Source of the DNA: an uncultured Saccharospirillaceae bacterium
GTDB lineage: Bacteria > Pseudomonadota > Gammaproteobacteria > Pseudomonadales > Oceanobacteraceae
Assembly (NCBI GenBank): GCA_947503895.1
Contig: CANNFT010000001.1
Location: 496,001 to 560,000 of the forward strand
Direction: 5' to 3'
Length of the DNA stretch: 64,000 nucleotides
The translations under genes were made by a program, and so were the position numbers. Below, in pieces: positions 9,124-18,940 of the stretch. Under the pieces are notes generated by a model. That model did not search any database. It was not told the DNA's origin and was given only the letters and a program-made list of their open reading frames with translations. Numbering within the stretch: position 1 is the first letter of the stretch; every line of letters begins with the position of its first letter.

Positions 9124-9281
9124 CCAGTCATTTTCCGACGATATGGTAACGGGGTCACAGTCACCTAGTGGGTCTGAAATGCCATACGGTTATAAAAAAT
9201 CGCAGGTTAACACAAAACGCCAGTGAAAATGCTAACTAATTATGCCTGAATACTCGTAACTGACGTCCAGACCTTTTCATG

Positions 9282-10007
9282 TTAACCCATTTTTAGGCCA
9301 CCATTCACATGTAAAACTTGGCCCGTGATATAAGAAGCATTGTCTGACGCAAGAAATGCAACCACACCAGCGATCTCACGAGGATCACCGTATCGGCCCA
9401 GCGGGATATGGCTGAGCATGGCGTCTTTTTGCTCCTGCGTCAGCTCATCCGTCATATCTGTCGCAATAAAGCCAGGCGCAACGGCATTTGACGTAATGCT
9501 CCGACTGCCCAGCTCATGGGCAACAGAGCGCGTAAATCCTTCCACTCCAGCCTTACTCGCACAGTAATTGGCCTGCCCTGGATTACCCATCGTACCGACG
9601 ACCGAGCTGATATTAATGATTCTGCCCCAGCGTTGCTTCATCATCCCTTTCAAGAAAAGCTTGGTTAAGCGAAAGGTGCCCGTTAAATTGGTGGCAATAA
9701 TGTCATCCCATTGCTCGTCTTTCATTCGCATCAGTAGATTATCTTGTGTCATGCCTGCGTTGTTGACCAACACGGACACCACACCCACCTCGAGCACGCT
9801 AGCGGTAAATGCCTGACAACTATCTGCCGATGAAAGATTCAGAACGAATGCCGTACCATTTTCGCCCAGCGCATCATCAATCTTTTTGACACCCGCCTCA
9901 GAGGTCGCTGAACCAATAACGTAAAAACCCTCTTCAATCAGTGATTGGGCAATTTCACGCCCAATGCCACGGCTCGCACCGGTTACCACTGCAATCTTCT
10001 TATCCAT
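9282..10007 (-). CDS. fabG: 3-oxoacyl-ACP reductase FabG
   Basis: NADPH-dependent reduction of 3-ketoacyl-ACP in fatty-acid elongation. It is a 241-residue short-chain dehydrogenase with the cofactor motif 'TGASRGIG' at 9-16, 'NNAG' near 82, and the catalytic set S135, Y148 and K152 in 'NISSVVGTMGNPGQANYCASKAG' (shown in part). The segment 'GTMGNPGQANY' is specific to FabG. It starts 8 nt after the fabD stop, so the two are cotranscribed. Confidence 0.96.
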   Translation of the reverse strand: MDKKIAVVTGASRGIGREIAQSLIEEGFYVIGSATSEAGVKKIDDALGENGTAFVLNLSSADSCQAFTASVLEVGVVSVLVNNAGMTQDNLLMRMKDEQWDDIIATNLTGTFRLTKLFLKGMMKQRWGRIINISSVVGTMGNPGQANYCASKAGVEGFTRSVAHELGSRSITSNAVAPGFIATDMTDELTQEQKDAMLSHIPLGRYGDPREIAGVVAFLASDNASYITGQVLHVNGGLKMG

Positions 10008-10015
10008 TTATATAC

Positions 10016-10933
10016 CTATAGAACGGTTTCAATACTGGGTACTGAGTTAACAGACTGAATATTCAATGCCTTGTTGATACGCTTATTCAAACCACTCAGC
10101 ACCTTACCTGGACCCACTTCTACCAGACTTTCAATCCCTCTGTCAGCTAATAGCTCTACCGCCTGAGTCCAACGTACTGGACTGGCAATCTGATCGACCA
10201 AGTTTCGCTTAATTGCAGCAGGATCTGTTTCCAATGCATTAGTCGCATTTTGCAAAATAGGGCAACTCGGCGACACCACCTCAATTTTTTCAATGGCCGC
10301 AGCGAACTGCTCCGCCGCTGGGCGCATGAGCGCACTATGAAACGGCCCACTCACAGGTAGCATCATGGCTCTTTTAGCCCCTAGCGCCTTGCATTTATCG
10401 ACTGCCCTTTGAACTGCTTCGGCATGACCAGCAATCACCAGTTGGCCGGGTGAGTTATAATTTACTGGCTGAACCACGAGGCCCTCCGCGACTTCGTCAC
10501 AAGCCTTTTCAACCAAACCATCTTCTAACCCCAAAATAGCCGCCATTCCGCCTAAGCCCTGTGGTACGGCCTGCTGCATAAATAGCCCTCGCTGACGAAC
10601 CAGCGATATAGCATCTTCAAACTTAAGTGCGCCGGCACACACGAGTGCAGAGTATTCCCCTAAGCTATGCCCTGCCATCACTTCGGGTGACAAACGGTTA
10701 TTCAGTGCTCGCCATAGCGCCACCTCCACCGCGACCAGTGCGGGCTGGGTATTTTCTGTGCTATTGAGCTTTTCAGCAGGGCCATCAAGAATGAGCGCCA
10801 TTAAATCTTCCCCCAGCACTCGCCCCGCAGCCTCAACCGTTTCGCGAGCAATCGTATGATGCTCAATCACATCAGCTATCATGCCGACACTTTGCGACCC
10901 CTGCCCAGGAAATACTACCGCCAATTTACTCAT
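10016..10933 (-). CDS. fabD: Malonyl-CoA:ACP transacylase FabD
   Basis: Moves malonyl from CoA to ACP. It has 305 residues from the ATG at 10933, where 'MSKLAVVFPGQGSQ' matches the family start; a longer frame begins 33 nt upstream but lacks family similarity. The serine nucleophile is S90 in 'GHSLGEYSAL', the histidine lies in 'GPFHSALM', and 'GGMAAILGL' is conserved. A GAGAG ribosome-binding sequence precedes the chosen ATG. It is the first gene after a 302-nt gap that separates it from plsX, where many bacteria have fabH. Confidence 0.95.
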   Translation of the reverse strand: MSKLAVVFPGQGSQSVGMIADVIEHHTIARETVEAAGRVLGEDLMALILDGPAEKLNSTENTQPALVAVEVALWRALNNRLSPEVMAGHSLGEYSALVCAGALKFEDAISLVRQRGLFMQQAVPQGLGGMAAILGLEDGLVEKACDEVAEGLVVQPVNYNSPGQLVIAGHAEAVQRAVDKCKALGAKRAMMLPVSGPFHSALMRPAAEQFAAAIEKIEVVSPSCPILQNATNALETDPAAIKRNLVDQIASPVRWTQAVELLADRGIESLVEVGPGKVLSGLNKRINKALNIQSVNSVPSIETVL

Positions 10934-11235
10934 GAATGACTCTCTATATTTATTTTTTTGAAGCAAAACCAGTGGCTAATGCCATGATCTGACATTCACT
11001 TCTTATCCACATACGTTCAATTGCCATTGTCACAAGCAAAATAAGTATTTCAACCATTTTGTGAATTGATTGCGAAGGTAGTAAAAAAACGGCGGCGTAA
11101 TGAGAGGCAGTACAAAAAGCGATAACAGTTATGATGCGCCGATATTTGCTCGCACTGAAGAAATATGCCGAGCATTAAATACGGACAAAAGTATCGTCAA
11201 ATAGAGTGAGGGAGATTTAATTGGCGAGATGAAAA
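10934..11235. other. 302-nt non-coding gap between plsX and fabD
   Basis: No convincing gene. The only small frame I noticed is a plus-strand 34-codon ORF at 11100-11204 with no ribosome-binding site. The minus strand has a TTGACG at 11193-11198 but no good -10 at the right distance. In many bacteria fabH occupies this place. A promoter for fabD is expected here but not clearly identified. Confidence 0.4.
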
Positions 11236-12237
11236 CTAATACTGGTAATCGGAGTCCAGTTCGGTGGATATTTTTTCGAGTAGTTGTTTTTTGCACAAAC
11301 GATAGGTCGTTTCAATCGCCTGCCCAAACGCTTGCTCTTCAGCCTTACCGTGACTTTTAACGACCACCCCCTGAACACCTAAAAGAATTCCTCCGTTCTT
11401 AATATCCGGATTAAAACTATCTTTTAGCCCTTCTAATATCCTCAAAGCCAAAAAACCGGATATGCGCGTTAATAGATTTTTTTTGAACGCAGATCGAATC
11501 ACCGTTGCCATGAATTGCAATAGGCCCTCACTGGTTTTGAGTGCGACATTTCCGACAAATCCATTACAGACAATGACATCTGCCACGCCCGTATAAATAT
11601 CATCGCCTTCAACGTATCCAATGTAATTCAGGTTATCGACTTCACGAAGTAATGCATTCGCCAATCGAATTTCTTCATTGCCCTTTATTTCTTCGCTTCC
11701 GATGTTAAGCAACGCCACAGCCGGTTCCTTTACACCATCAAGCACCTTAGAGACCATGCTTCCCATTAATGCAAACTGAAGCAGGTTTTCAGAGTCGCAC
11801 TCTACGTTCGCGCCTAAGTCCAACATAATGCTGTGGCCTTTAGCGCTGGGAATCTTAGCGGCTAATGCAGGTCGATCAATTCCGAGCAAAGTTTTAAGTA
11901 CATAGCGCGAACAGGCAACCAATGCACCCGTATTGCCCGCACTGACCATGCCGGCTACTTGCCCTTCACGAATAGCATCTAATGACAGCCTCATTGAAGA
12001 TTGGCGCTTTCTAAGTGCAGAAGTGGGACGCTCGCCATTGGCAACGTATTGATCAGCATGAATCACTTTTAAACGCGAACTGGCTGGAGATTGACTAAGA
12101 AAAGGATCTAACTTACTTCGCTGACCATAAAGGTGGATATGTAGATCAGGAAATTTTTGAAGAGAGGATAGTACGGCAGGAATAGTCACGCGGGGACCGT
12201 GGTCCCCGCCCATTGCATCAACCGCAATGGTGACCAT
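11236..12237 (-). CDS. plsX: Phosphate acyltransferase PlsX
   Basis: Makes acyl-phosphate from acyl-ACP for phospholipid synthesis. It has 333 residues, starting 'VTIAVDAMGGDHGP', the hallmark of PlsX, with 'SAGNTGALVA', 'VCNGFVGNVALK' and 'GVQGVVVKSHGKA' further on. It starts 2 nt after the rpmF stop, giving the conserved yceD-rpmF-plsX run. It acts at the membrane face between fatty-acid synthesis and glycerol-3-phosphate acylation. Confidence 0.95.
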   Translation of the reverse strand: MVTIAVDAMGGDHGPRVTIPAVLSSLQKFPDLHIHLYGQRSKLDPFLSQSPASSRLKVIHADQYVANGERPTSALRKRQSSMRLSLDAIREGQVAGMVSAGNTGALVACSRYVLKTLLGIDRPALAAKIPSAKGHSIMLDLGANVECDSENLLQFALMGSMVSKVLDGVKEPAVALLNIGSEEIKGNEEIRLANALLREVDNLNYIGYVEGDDIYTGVADVIVCNGFVGNVALKTSEGLLQFMATVIRSAFKKNLLTRISGFLALRILEGLKDSFNPDIKNGGILLGVQGVVVKSHGKAEEQAFGQAIETTYRLCKKQLLEKISTELDSDYQY

Positions 12238-12239
12238 AA

Positions 12240-12419
12240 TTAGTTGTCAGAAATTTCAACAACTTTACGACCACGGTAGAAACCATCAGCAGTCACATGG
12301 TGACGCAGGTGAGTTTCACCGGTAACAGGGTCGATAGACAATGCGCGAGTCGTTAGAGCATCGTGTGAACGACGCATGCCACGCTTTGAACGAGATTTCT
12401 TGCTCTTTTGAACAGCCAT
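12240..12419 (-). CDS. rpmF: 50S ribosomal protein L32
   Basis: A 59-residue ribosomal protein read from the ATG at 12419 to the TAA at 12240. It begins '[20 protein letters not shown]' and contains '[11 protein letters not shown]', both typical of bacterial L32; the form without zinc cysteines is normal in gammaproteobacteria. It is 10 nt downstream of yceD and 2 nt upstream of plsX. Confidence 0.97.
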   Translation of the reverse strand: MAVQKSKKSRSKRGMRRSHDALTTRALSIDPVTGETHLRHHVTADGFYRGRKVVEISDN

Positions 12420-12429
12420 TAGGGCTCTC

Positions 12430-12966
12430 CTACTTTTTCTTCAATTGCTCAAGCACGCTAAACGGATTGTTTGGCGCTTCAATGTCTTCCGGTTCAGGCT
12501 CACTCTCATTCTGATATCCATGTTCGCCACACTCAGGGTGATAAGCAAACATTGGCAGGCTAAGAATTAACTCATCTTCAATGACAGGCTCTAACTCAAT
12601 TTGCTCACCATCGACCACTACCGGCTCATAGGCCTTGGGTAAATGCTTTGCTTGCTCGTCACTAAAAACAATGCCCAACTCAAAATCAGTAGATAAATCT
12701 ACCGATACCGGGTTCATGCAGCGTTGACAGGTCATGCGTACTTGGGCTTGACACTTTCCACGTAACAAGGCTGTGCCTTGCTCGTCCTGCCCAAATTGAA
12801 TATCAACCTGGGCTTCACCACTTTTATCCAGCAAATACTCGTGGAGCCGCTCAAATTTTGATACGGATATGGAGCCACCAAAACTGGCACTTTCCTCCAC
12901 ACATTTGAGCGGATCAACTCGAACTGGAAACAAACCCATATTCATAGTGCGCGCAATGGTACTCAT
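12430..12966 (-). CDS. yceD: DUF177-family protein YceD
   Basis: Member of the YceD/DUF177 family, whose plant and bacterial relatives are linked to 23S rRNA processing or accumulation. It has 178 residues with the conserved pair 'CQRCMNPV', '[20 protein letters not shown]' (in part), '[11 protein letters not shown]', and an end '[12 protein letters not shown]'. The true start may be one of the internal methionines at residues 8 or 10, as most family members begin close to 'VRVDPLK'. It always travels with rpmF, as here. Confidence 0.9.
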   Translation of the reverse strand: MSTIARTMNMGLFPVRVDPLKCVEESASFGGSISVSKFERLHEYLLDKSGEAQVDIQFGQDEQGTALLRGKCQAQVRMTCQRCMNPVSVDLSTDFELGIVFSDEQAKHLPKAYEPVVVDGEQIELEPVIEDELILSLPMFAYHPECGEHGYQNESEPEPEDIEAPNNPFSVLEQLKKK

Positions 12967-13013
12967 GGGGTATGCCTATGTCAAAACTATTTGTAAATTG
13001 TCTAGTAAAATCA

Positions 13014-13982
13014 CTATCTTAACTGTATTGGTGAGCTACTAATGCCAAATGCGGAGGCAATACCTTGACCCACTGAGACACCCAGCTGTCCCATTAGATT
13101 TTCAAATGGGTCGGGGCGCGGTGTAAAGTCGACGATATTTTCGTGACCCACGACCTCTCTGGCCACATAGCTGGAACTGCCCAGCTCGTCGACCAGACCT
13201 AGCCCAAGCGCTTGCTCGCCTGTCCAAACCAATCCACTGAACAATTTAGGGTCATCCTTAAGACGATCTCCACGCCCCAACTTAACTTGCTCGATAAACT
13301 GCTGATGCGTCGTGGCCAGCACTCCCTCCCAAAACACCTTTTCTTCTTCATCTAGCGGGGTAAATGGGTCCAAGAATGCTTTGTGCTCTCCAGATGTGAA
13401 CTGACGGCGCTCAACGCCTACTTTTTTCATAACATCTACAAAGCCAAAGCCCGAGCCAACCACGCCGATCGAACCAACCAAACTGGCCTTGTCTGCATAA
13501 ATTTTATCGGCCGCTGCGGCAATGTAATAAGCGCCAGAAGCTCCCAAGTCTGAAATGACGGCATACACAGGAATTTCCGCATGCAATGCGCGCAAGCGTT
13601 TAATTTCATCATAGACGTAACCTGACTGAACTGGACTACCGCCTGGGCTGTTAATTCTCAAAAGTACAGCCTTTGTGCCTTCTGATTCAAAGGCTTCTCT
13701 TAGGCCGGTTACGATAGCATCTGCTGATGCCTCTTCACCCGCAGCAATGACACCTTTCACTTCAACTAACGCAGTATAGGACTCACCAACGACGGCCGCC
13801 CCTTTTCCCACATTGCTCGGCATAAAGATCAAAAGCGCAACGAATAGATAGGCAAACGTCATCAGCTTAAAAAATATTCCCCAGCGTCGCGCGCTGCGTT
13901 GCTCTGAGTTCACACTCAAAACAACCTTTTCGAGTAACTTCCATTCTTTTGCCGTATCAGGCTTATTGAACTGCTCGTCCAC
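13014..13982 (-). CDS. sppA: Signal peptide peptidase SppA, short (36K) type
   Basis: Inner-membrane serine protease of family S49 that degrades cleaved signal peptides. It has 322 residues with one membrane segment at about 35-54 and a periplasmic S49 domain. The catalytic serine lies in 'SDLGASGAYYIAAA' and the conserved 'RINSPGGSPVQSG' precedes it. The start is a GTG at 13982 with GGAGAC 9 nt upstream. In Pseudomonas a maf gene lies between yceD and sppA; here only 47 nt separate them. Confidence 0.9.
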   Translation of the reverse strand: MDEQFNKPDTAKEWKLLEKVVLSVNSEQRSARRWGIFFKLMTFAYLFVALLIFMPSNVGKGAAVVGESYTALVEVKGVIAAGEEASADAIVTGLREAFESEGTKAVLLRINSPGGSPVQSGYVYDEIKRLRALHAEIPVYAVISDLGASGAYYIAAAADKIYADKASLVGSIGVVGSGFGFVDVMKKVGVERRQFTSGEHKAFLDPFTPLDEEEKVFWEGVLATTHQQFIEQVKLGRGDRLKDDPKLFSGLVWTGEQALGLGLVDELGSSSYVAREVVGHENIVDFTPRPDPFENLMGQLGVSVGQGIASAFGISSSPIQLR

Positions 13983-14085
13983 CTTTAATGTCTCCTTCTT
14001 ACTACAATTTTATCCAGAATAAGGCCATTCACTGAAAAACCAAGTGCTCTCAGCAACATAGTGCTACAGAACGACCAATCAATGA

Positions 14086-14763
14086 CTAGCTTTCAAGCCA
14101 AGCACTCAACGCCTTTAAATCATGAAAAATAGCTAATGGCTCGCACTGGACCAACTTTTCTTCGCCGTGCGCTCCATGGGTGAGACCGACCGAATCCATA
14201 CCAGCCGCTTTCGCCATATTCAGGTCAAAATGCGTATCTCCCACCATTAACATATCGGTGATGGGCAGGTTTAGTACCGAGGCTAACTCTTCCAACATTA
14301 ATGGATGAGGCTTGGAGCGCGTTTCATCCGCACAACGACTTTCATCAAAGTGATGCGCAACGCCCATCTCTTGCATCGCTCTATCCAGTCCCAACCTATT
14401 CTTGCCCGTCGCGACTGCTATTTTACTTCCCGCCATCCGAATGCGCTGTAGCAAGTGGTCGGCATGAGGGTAAAACTGTGTAACCGGATGATGATCGGCA
14501 CGGTAATGTCTACCGTAATCATCACACATGGTTTGAACCACGCGATGGTTTCTCTCAAGCTCTGGCCAAAGGGTCACAATCGCTTCAGACAGCGAAAGCC
14601 CTATAATCTGCTTAATTTCGAAAGATGACCTTTGTTCCAGCCCGGATTCGACTGATGCCCCCTGCATGGATTCAACGATTCGATCAGTCGAATCTGCCAA
14701 CGTCCCGTCCCAATCAAAAATGACCGCTTTGTACTTCATGCCACCCAAACCTACTTCACTCAT
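14086..14763 (-). CDS. HAD-family hydrolase, phosphoglycolate-phosphatase-like
   Basis: Cytoplasmic phosphatase of the HAD superfamily (about 220 residues). Motif I is 'FDWDGTLADS', motif II lies in 'VATGKNRLGL', and motif III-IV in 'KPHPLMLEE' and 'MVGDTHFDL'. A helical cap occupies about 25-90. The substrate is unknown; in this conserved rluC-HAD-sppA arrangement (PA2973-PA2975 in Pseudomonas as I recall) it is usually called Gph-like. The start at 14763 has no clear ribosome-binding site; an ATG at 14739 ('MKYKAVIFDWDG') is an equally good candidate. Confidence 0.85.
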   Translation of the reverse strand: MSEVGLGGMKYKAVIFDWDGTLADSTDRIVESMQGASVESGLEQRSSFEIKQIIGLSLSEAIVTLWPELERNHRVVQTMCDDYGRHYRADHHPVTQFYPHADHLLQRIRMAGSKIAVATGKNRLGLDRAMQEMGVAHHFDESRCADETRSKPHPLMLEELASVLNLPITDMLMVGDTHFDLNMAKAAGMDSVGLTHGAHGEEKLVQCEPLAIFHDLKALSAWLES

Positions 14764-14791
14764 TCATTTTTGCCATACGGCTGTTACAGCA

Positions 14792-15748
14792 CTAGTTTTC
14801 AGGCGTCAGAGAACTCAAAAAACGCTCAAAGTTATCATCCCAAGGCGCTGTTAAGCTCAGCTTCTCATCGGTCGCTGGATGTTTAAACACTAATGATTTC
14901 GCATGCAAGAATAACCGTTTGGCACCTTGGCTTTTACTGAGCTTTAACTCGCTATCATTTGCATATTTGTCATCACCAACGATTGAGTGACCGCCAAACT
15001 GTGCATGCACCCGAATTTGATGGGTGCGACCCGTTACAGGCTCCGCCGAAACGAGGGTATAACCTTGATATCTGCGTTCCGGTTTAAATCGCGTATGCGA
15101 GGCCTTGCCATCGGCTGCCACCCGAACGATACGCTCACCTGAACTTAACTCATTTTTCTTGAGGGGGGCCTTCACTTCATTCATTTGCTTAGGCCAATTA
15201 CCATAAACCAGCGCTGAATACCGTTTCTGTATACCTGACTTATTTTGCAGCATTTTATGGAGCGCAACTAGAGTTGCGCGTTTTTTGGCGACTAAAATGA
15301 TGCCGGAGGTGTCTCGGTCTAAACGATGCACTAGCTCGAGTCGCTTGGCATGAGGTCGAATAACACGCAACGCCTCTATTAAGCCAAGTGTAATTCCGCT
15401 GCCACCATGCACAGCCAGACCCGTTGGCTTATTAACCGCCAGTAGATGGTCATCCTCATATAAAATAGCCTGCTCAATGTCCTTCACTAAGCGATCTGGA
15501 ACACTCTCCACAACATTGGCTTCTTTTACCCTGACTGGCGGGATTCGAACGATATCACCTTCATTGAGCCGATAGTCAGGTTTAATGCGCCCCTTGTTAA
15601 CGCGCACCTCTCCTTTACGAATTACTCTATATATCAATGACTTAGGCGCACCTTTAATACGCGTCATCAAAAAATTATCGAGACGCTGTCCCGCATAGTC
15701 CGAGGAGACTTCTTCAAACTGCACGGCGCGTTTAGAATTTTCAGCCAT
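14792..15748 (-). CDS. rluC: 23S rRNA pseudouridine(955/2504/2580) synthase RluC
   Basis: Isomerises three uridines of 23S rRNA. It has 318 residues from the ATG at 15748, matching the usual length. An N-terminal S4 RNA-binding domain (about 20-75, 'QRLDNFL', 'GEVRVNKGRIKPDYRL') precedes the pseudouridine synthase domain, with catalytic D144 in 'HRLDRDTSG', the same number as in E. coli. The frame stays open a further 342 nt upstream, but that part shows no family similarity and lies in the rne leader. Divergent from rne, as in most gammaproteobacteria. Confidence 0.95.
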   Translation of the reverse strand: MAENSKRAVQFEEVSSDYAGQRLDNFLMTRIKGAPKSLIYRVIRKGEVRVNKGRIKPDYRLNEGDIVRIPPVRVKEANVVESVPDRLVKDIEQAILYEDDHLLAVNKPTGLAVHGGSGITLGLIEALRVIRPHAKRLELVHRLDRDTSGIILVAKKRATLVALHKMLQNKSGIQKRYSALVYGNWPKQMNEVKAPLKKNELSSGERIVRVAADGKASHTRFKPERRYQGYTLVSAEPVTGRTHQIRVHAQFGGHSIVGDDKYANDSELKLSKSQGAKRLFLHAKSLVFKHPATDEKLSLTAPWDDNFERFLSSLTPEN

Positions 15749-15776
15749 ATAAAACCTGTAGCTAAGAAAAAGCGGT

Positions 15777-15804
15777 TTGACGATATAGTAATATTTGCTA
15801 TATT
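15777..15804 (+). promoter_or_regulatory. Candidate rne promoter
   Basis: TTGACG (15777-15782) and TATATT (15799-15804) are separated by 16 nt. Initiation a few nt downstream would give a leader of about 350 nt before rne, close to the 361-nt leader known for E. coli rne. Confidence 0.55.
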
Positions 15805-16160
15805 CAGCCAATCCGGTCGAATTAAGGGCCAGAAGCCCAGCATCAACGGTGCCGGATGATAACGTAAGTTGGGGAAAGTTGGGTACAAACTTCCCCGGAA
15901 TTTTGGGACTTAGTGGCAAACTCACGCGGCTAAGGCTAGAAAAACGATACGTTCTGATTGTGCAAGGGGTCTTGCAAATCAGTTTATGTTTCGTGTTGGT
16001 GGCAGCAAGACAGGCAGAAGAGCGATCTCTGACCACCCCTGCGTGGAAGCAGTTAATACATTGATCATTGGTATACTCCACGCAAAGCACGCATAAATAT
16101 TTTGATTTAGCTCAGCACCCTTGCGCCCATAGAACGCATAAACAGAGCTAATGGAAGTAA
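15805..16160 (+). promoter_or_regulatory. Long structured 5' leader of rne
   Basis: About 350 nt with no convincing gene. It holds several inverted repeats, including a GGGGAAAGTT...AAACTTCCCC hairpin near 15871-15896 and a TGCAAG-GGGT-CTTGCA hairpin near 15960-15976. In E. coli the rne leader mediates feedback by RNase E on its own mRNA. Equivalent function here is inferred from length and structure, not from sequence identity. Confidence 0.45.
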
Positions 16161-18806
16161 ATGAAAAGAATGTTAATCAACGCGACTCAGTCTGAAGAGT
16201 TGCGTGTAGCCCTCGTGGATGGCCAACGCCTTTACGACTTGGACATCGAACCTACCCTCAGAGAACAAAAGAAAGCAAACATCTACAAAGGTCGCATTAC
16301 GCGCATTGAGCCAAGCCTCGAAGCCGCATTCGTGGACTTTGGTGCAGAGCGTCATGGCTTTCTACCGTTAAAAGAAATCTCTCGTGAGTATTTCAAGACG
16401 CAAGTCTCTGGCCGACCAAACATCAAAGAAGTCATTGAAGAAGGCCAAGAAGTCATCGTACAGGTCGATAAAGAAGAGCGCGGAAATAAAGGTGCTGCTC
16501 TGACCACGATGATCAGCCTTGCTGGACGATACCTAGTATTGATGCCCAGCAATTCAAGGGCTGGCGGCATTTCACGACGCATTGAAGGCGAAGATCGCAA
16601 TCAAATTCGTGATGCCATGCGTGAGGTGAACGTCCCCAATAACATGGGCGTCATTGTTCGCACAGCAGGCATAGGTCGTGCGTCTGAGGACCTACAATGG
16701 GACTTAGACTACCTAACGCAACTCTGGACGGCCATTAAAGGTGCCTTTGAGCGTCGAGCCGCCCCTTGCTTACTACTTCAAGAAAGCAATGTTGTTATTC
16801 GCGCCATCCGCGACTACTTAAGACAAGACATTGGCGAAGTACTGATTGATGACAAGGCCGTTTACGAAGAAGCACAAAGCTTCGTTCAACAGGTTATGCC
16901 TCAGTACGAATCCAAAATTAAGCTATACGAAGATGCCACACCTTTGTTCAGCCGCTACCAGATCGAAGCCCAGATCGAAACCGCGTTTCAGCGCGAAGTT
17001 AAACTGCCATCTGGCGGCTCTATCGTGGTTGACACAACCGAAGCGCTTATCTCAATTGATATCAACTCTTCTCGCGCAACCAAAGGCGCTGACATCGAAG
17101 ATACTGCTGTTAATACCAACCTTGAAGCAGCCGACGAAATCGCTCGTCAACTTCGTCTGCGCGACATTGGTGGCTTAATCGTCATTGATTTTATCGACAT
17201 GACGTCGAACAAAAATCAACGCGATGTCGAGAATCGCATGAAAGAAGCACTTGAGATGGATCGCGCCCGCGTACAAGTTGGCCGCATCTCCCGCTTCGGT
17301 CTACTTGAAATGTCACGCCAGCGTCTGCGTCCATCGCTCGGCGAAACGAGCGGCCACGTCTGCCCACGCTGTGACGGTACTGGCTTTATTCGCGACATGC
17401 GCTCTTTAGGTCTTTCATTGCTGCGCCTAATCGAAGAAGAGGCGAGCAAAGACAGCACCTCTCAAGTGCGCGCGACCGTTCCTCTCGAAGTAGCAGCGTT
17501 CCTAACAAACGACAAACGCCAAGAAATCTCTGTTATTGAAAAGCGTCACGGCACTCAGGTTATCATCCTGCCAAACCCGAACTTCCAGACGCCACATTTC
17601 GAAGTCTTTCGTGTGCGAAATAATGAAACCGTCGCCGACCCAGTCAGCTTCGAAATAAATTATGAACAAGAACTTGGTTTTGATGAGCCCGTTCAACGCT
17701 CTGAAAAAGAAGCCGCAGCGGTGCAAGCCACCACTCAAAAACGCGCTCCGGTACCGCAGGCTAAACCAGAACCTAAAGAACCTTCAATTTTTGGTAAGCT
17801 GACTTCCGCTTTATCAGGCCTATTCTCATCTGAAGAGCCTGAAAAGAAAGAAGTAAAAGCTAAATCAGGCAAGAAGGCTGAGCCTGGCAACAACAAAGCG
17901 CCAGCCAATCGCCAGCGCCCGAACCAGAATCGCAATCAGAACCGCAACAACAGCAATCGTCGCAGCGAATCAACTGAGAATCGATCAGATCGAAATACTC
18001 AGGAACGCAGCAGTACAGGCGACCGCAAAGGCCAAGGCCAACGCACCAATAATCGCAGCGAAGGTCGCCCTGCACGCAATCAAGACAGCCGTCGCGATAG
18101 CAATGCAAAAGACAGCAGCGAAAGCCCTCGCGCCAATCAGAGCCAAGGGCGTCGCAGAAATCGACAGCAAGGGCAAACCAAGCTTGACGACGCGGTCGTT
18201 CGCAAAGTGGAAGATGTCAAAGTAACAGCTGAGGCCGCTCCAAAAGCTAACCCTAAAGCTGAAGCAAAAGACAATAAGCCTAAGAATACAGCTGAAGCAG
18301 CACCTAAACAGGTCGAGAGCAACACACCCGCACCCAAAGAAAGTGCCGCAGCCAAGCAAAAACCAGCTGTGCAAACTGAAGCGCCTAAAGAAAACAAGGT
18401 TGCGACGGAAAGCCGCTCTGATACACGCGCCGAGCAACCTCAAGTAGCACCTTCCGAAAAACCGGAAAACAAAGTTGCTACTGAGCAGAGTGCAACAAGC
18501 CCTGCTGTCAGCGCACCCAAAGCGGAATCTCAAGAAAAAGTAGTAGAAACCGCCAAAAGTGAGCCTAAAGAAACCTCCGTTTCCGAAAAGCCCGCCGCAA
18601 CGGTTGAACGCCCCCCAGTTGAGCAACCTAAGCAGCCTGCCCCTGCTACCGAAACCAAAGCTGAAACTAAAGAAGAAGCCAAGGCAGACGTTAAAGCAGA
18701 AGAGTCTACAAGTGGCCGTCCAAAACGCGCATACAATGACCCTCGCGAAGTTAAGCGTCGTCAACGTGAAGCCGAAGCCGCTGCCAAGTCAGCTGAACAA
18801 AGCTAA
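16161..18806 (+). CDS. rne: Ribonuclease E
   Basis: Membrane-associated endoribonuclease for mRNA decay and rRNA/tRNA processing, and scaffold of the degradosome. It has 881 residues. The N-terminal half has an S1 domain (about 38-125), then the DNase I-like catalytic region with metal-binding D300 in 'SIDINS' and D343 in 'VIDFIDM', and the zinc-link cysteines C401 and C404 in 'CPRCDGTG'. From about 500 onward it is disordered, rich in R, N, Q, then A, K, E, P, as in RNase E scaffold regions. Ends with a basic '[16 protein letters not shown]' tail. A strong terminator follows. RNase G is excluded by the long tail. Confidence 0.97.
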   Translation: MKRMLINATQSEELRVALVDGQRLYDLDIEPTLREQKKANIYKGRITRIEPSLEAAFVDFGAERHGFLPLKEISREYFKTQVSGRPNIKEVIEEGQEVIVQVDKEERGNKGAALTTMISLAGRYLVLMPSNSRAGGISRRIEGEDRNQIRDAMREVNVPNNMGVIVRTAGIGRASEDLQWDLDYLTQLWTAIKGAFERRAAPCLLLQESNVVIRAIRDYLRQDIGEVLIDDKAVYEEAQSFVQQVMPQYESKIKLYEDATPLFSRYQIEAQIETAFQREVKLPSGGSIVVDTTEALISIDINSSRATKGADIEDTAVNTNLEAADEIARQLRLRDIGGLIVIDFIDMTSNKNQRDVENRMKEALEMDRARVQVGRISRFGLLEMSRQRLRPSLGETSGHVCPRCDGTGFIRDMRSLGLSLLRLIEEEASKDSTSQVRATVPLEVAAFLTNDKRQEISVIEKRHGTQVIILPNPNFQTPHFEVFRVRNNETVADPVSFEINYEQELGFDEPVQRSEKEAAAVQATTQKRAPVPQAKPEPKEPSIFGKLTSALSGLFSSEEPEKKEVKAKSGKKAEPGNNKAPANRQRPNQNRNQNRNNSNRRSESTENRSDRNTQERSSTGDRKGQGQRTNNRSEGRPARNQDSRRDSNAKDSSESPRANQSQGRRRNRQQGQTKLDDAVVRKVEDVKVTAEAAPKANPKAEAKDNKPKNTAEAAPKQVESNTPAPKESAAAKQKPAVQTEAPKENKVATESRSDTRAEQPQVAPSEKPENKVATEQSATSPAVSAPKAESQEKVVETAKSEPKETSVSEKPAATVERPPVEQPKQPAPATETKAETKEEAKADVKAEESTSGRPKRAYNDPREVKRRQREAEAAAKSAEQS

Positions 18807-18819
18807 ACGGTAATAAAAC

Positions 18820-18857
18820 AAAAAGCCCGAACACAAAATTGTGTTCGGGCTTTTTTT
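18820..18857 (+). terminator. Intrinsic terminator of rne
   Basis: A 13-bp stem (AGCCCGAACACAA with TTGTGTTCGGGCT) with a 2-nt gap at the centre is followed by T7, 14 nt after the rne stop. An A-run on the other side means it could also stop murB-strand transcripts. Confidence 0.92.
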
Positions 18858-18940
18858 ATTTCTGCTCAATCGGAAAACAGAACTACCAATCTAATTTCAG
18901 CCAGAAGTCATTCATGCAACCATCCTCTAGCAAACCGCAT

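Noticed and set aside
11100..11204. 34-codon plus-strand frame in the plsX-fabD gap
   Set aside because: Too short, no ribosome-binding site, no similarity to any known small protein.
15749..16090. N-terminal extension of rluC
   Set aside because: The frame is open, but RluC length and the family start fit the ATG at 15748, and the region is the rne promoter and leader on the other strand.
17985..18764. 259-codon frame antisense to the rne tail
   Set aside because: It is the mirror of the low-complexity rne scaffold region; the protein is F/C/G/L-rich with no family pattern or ribosome-binding site.
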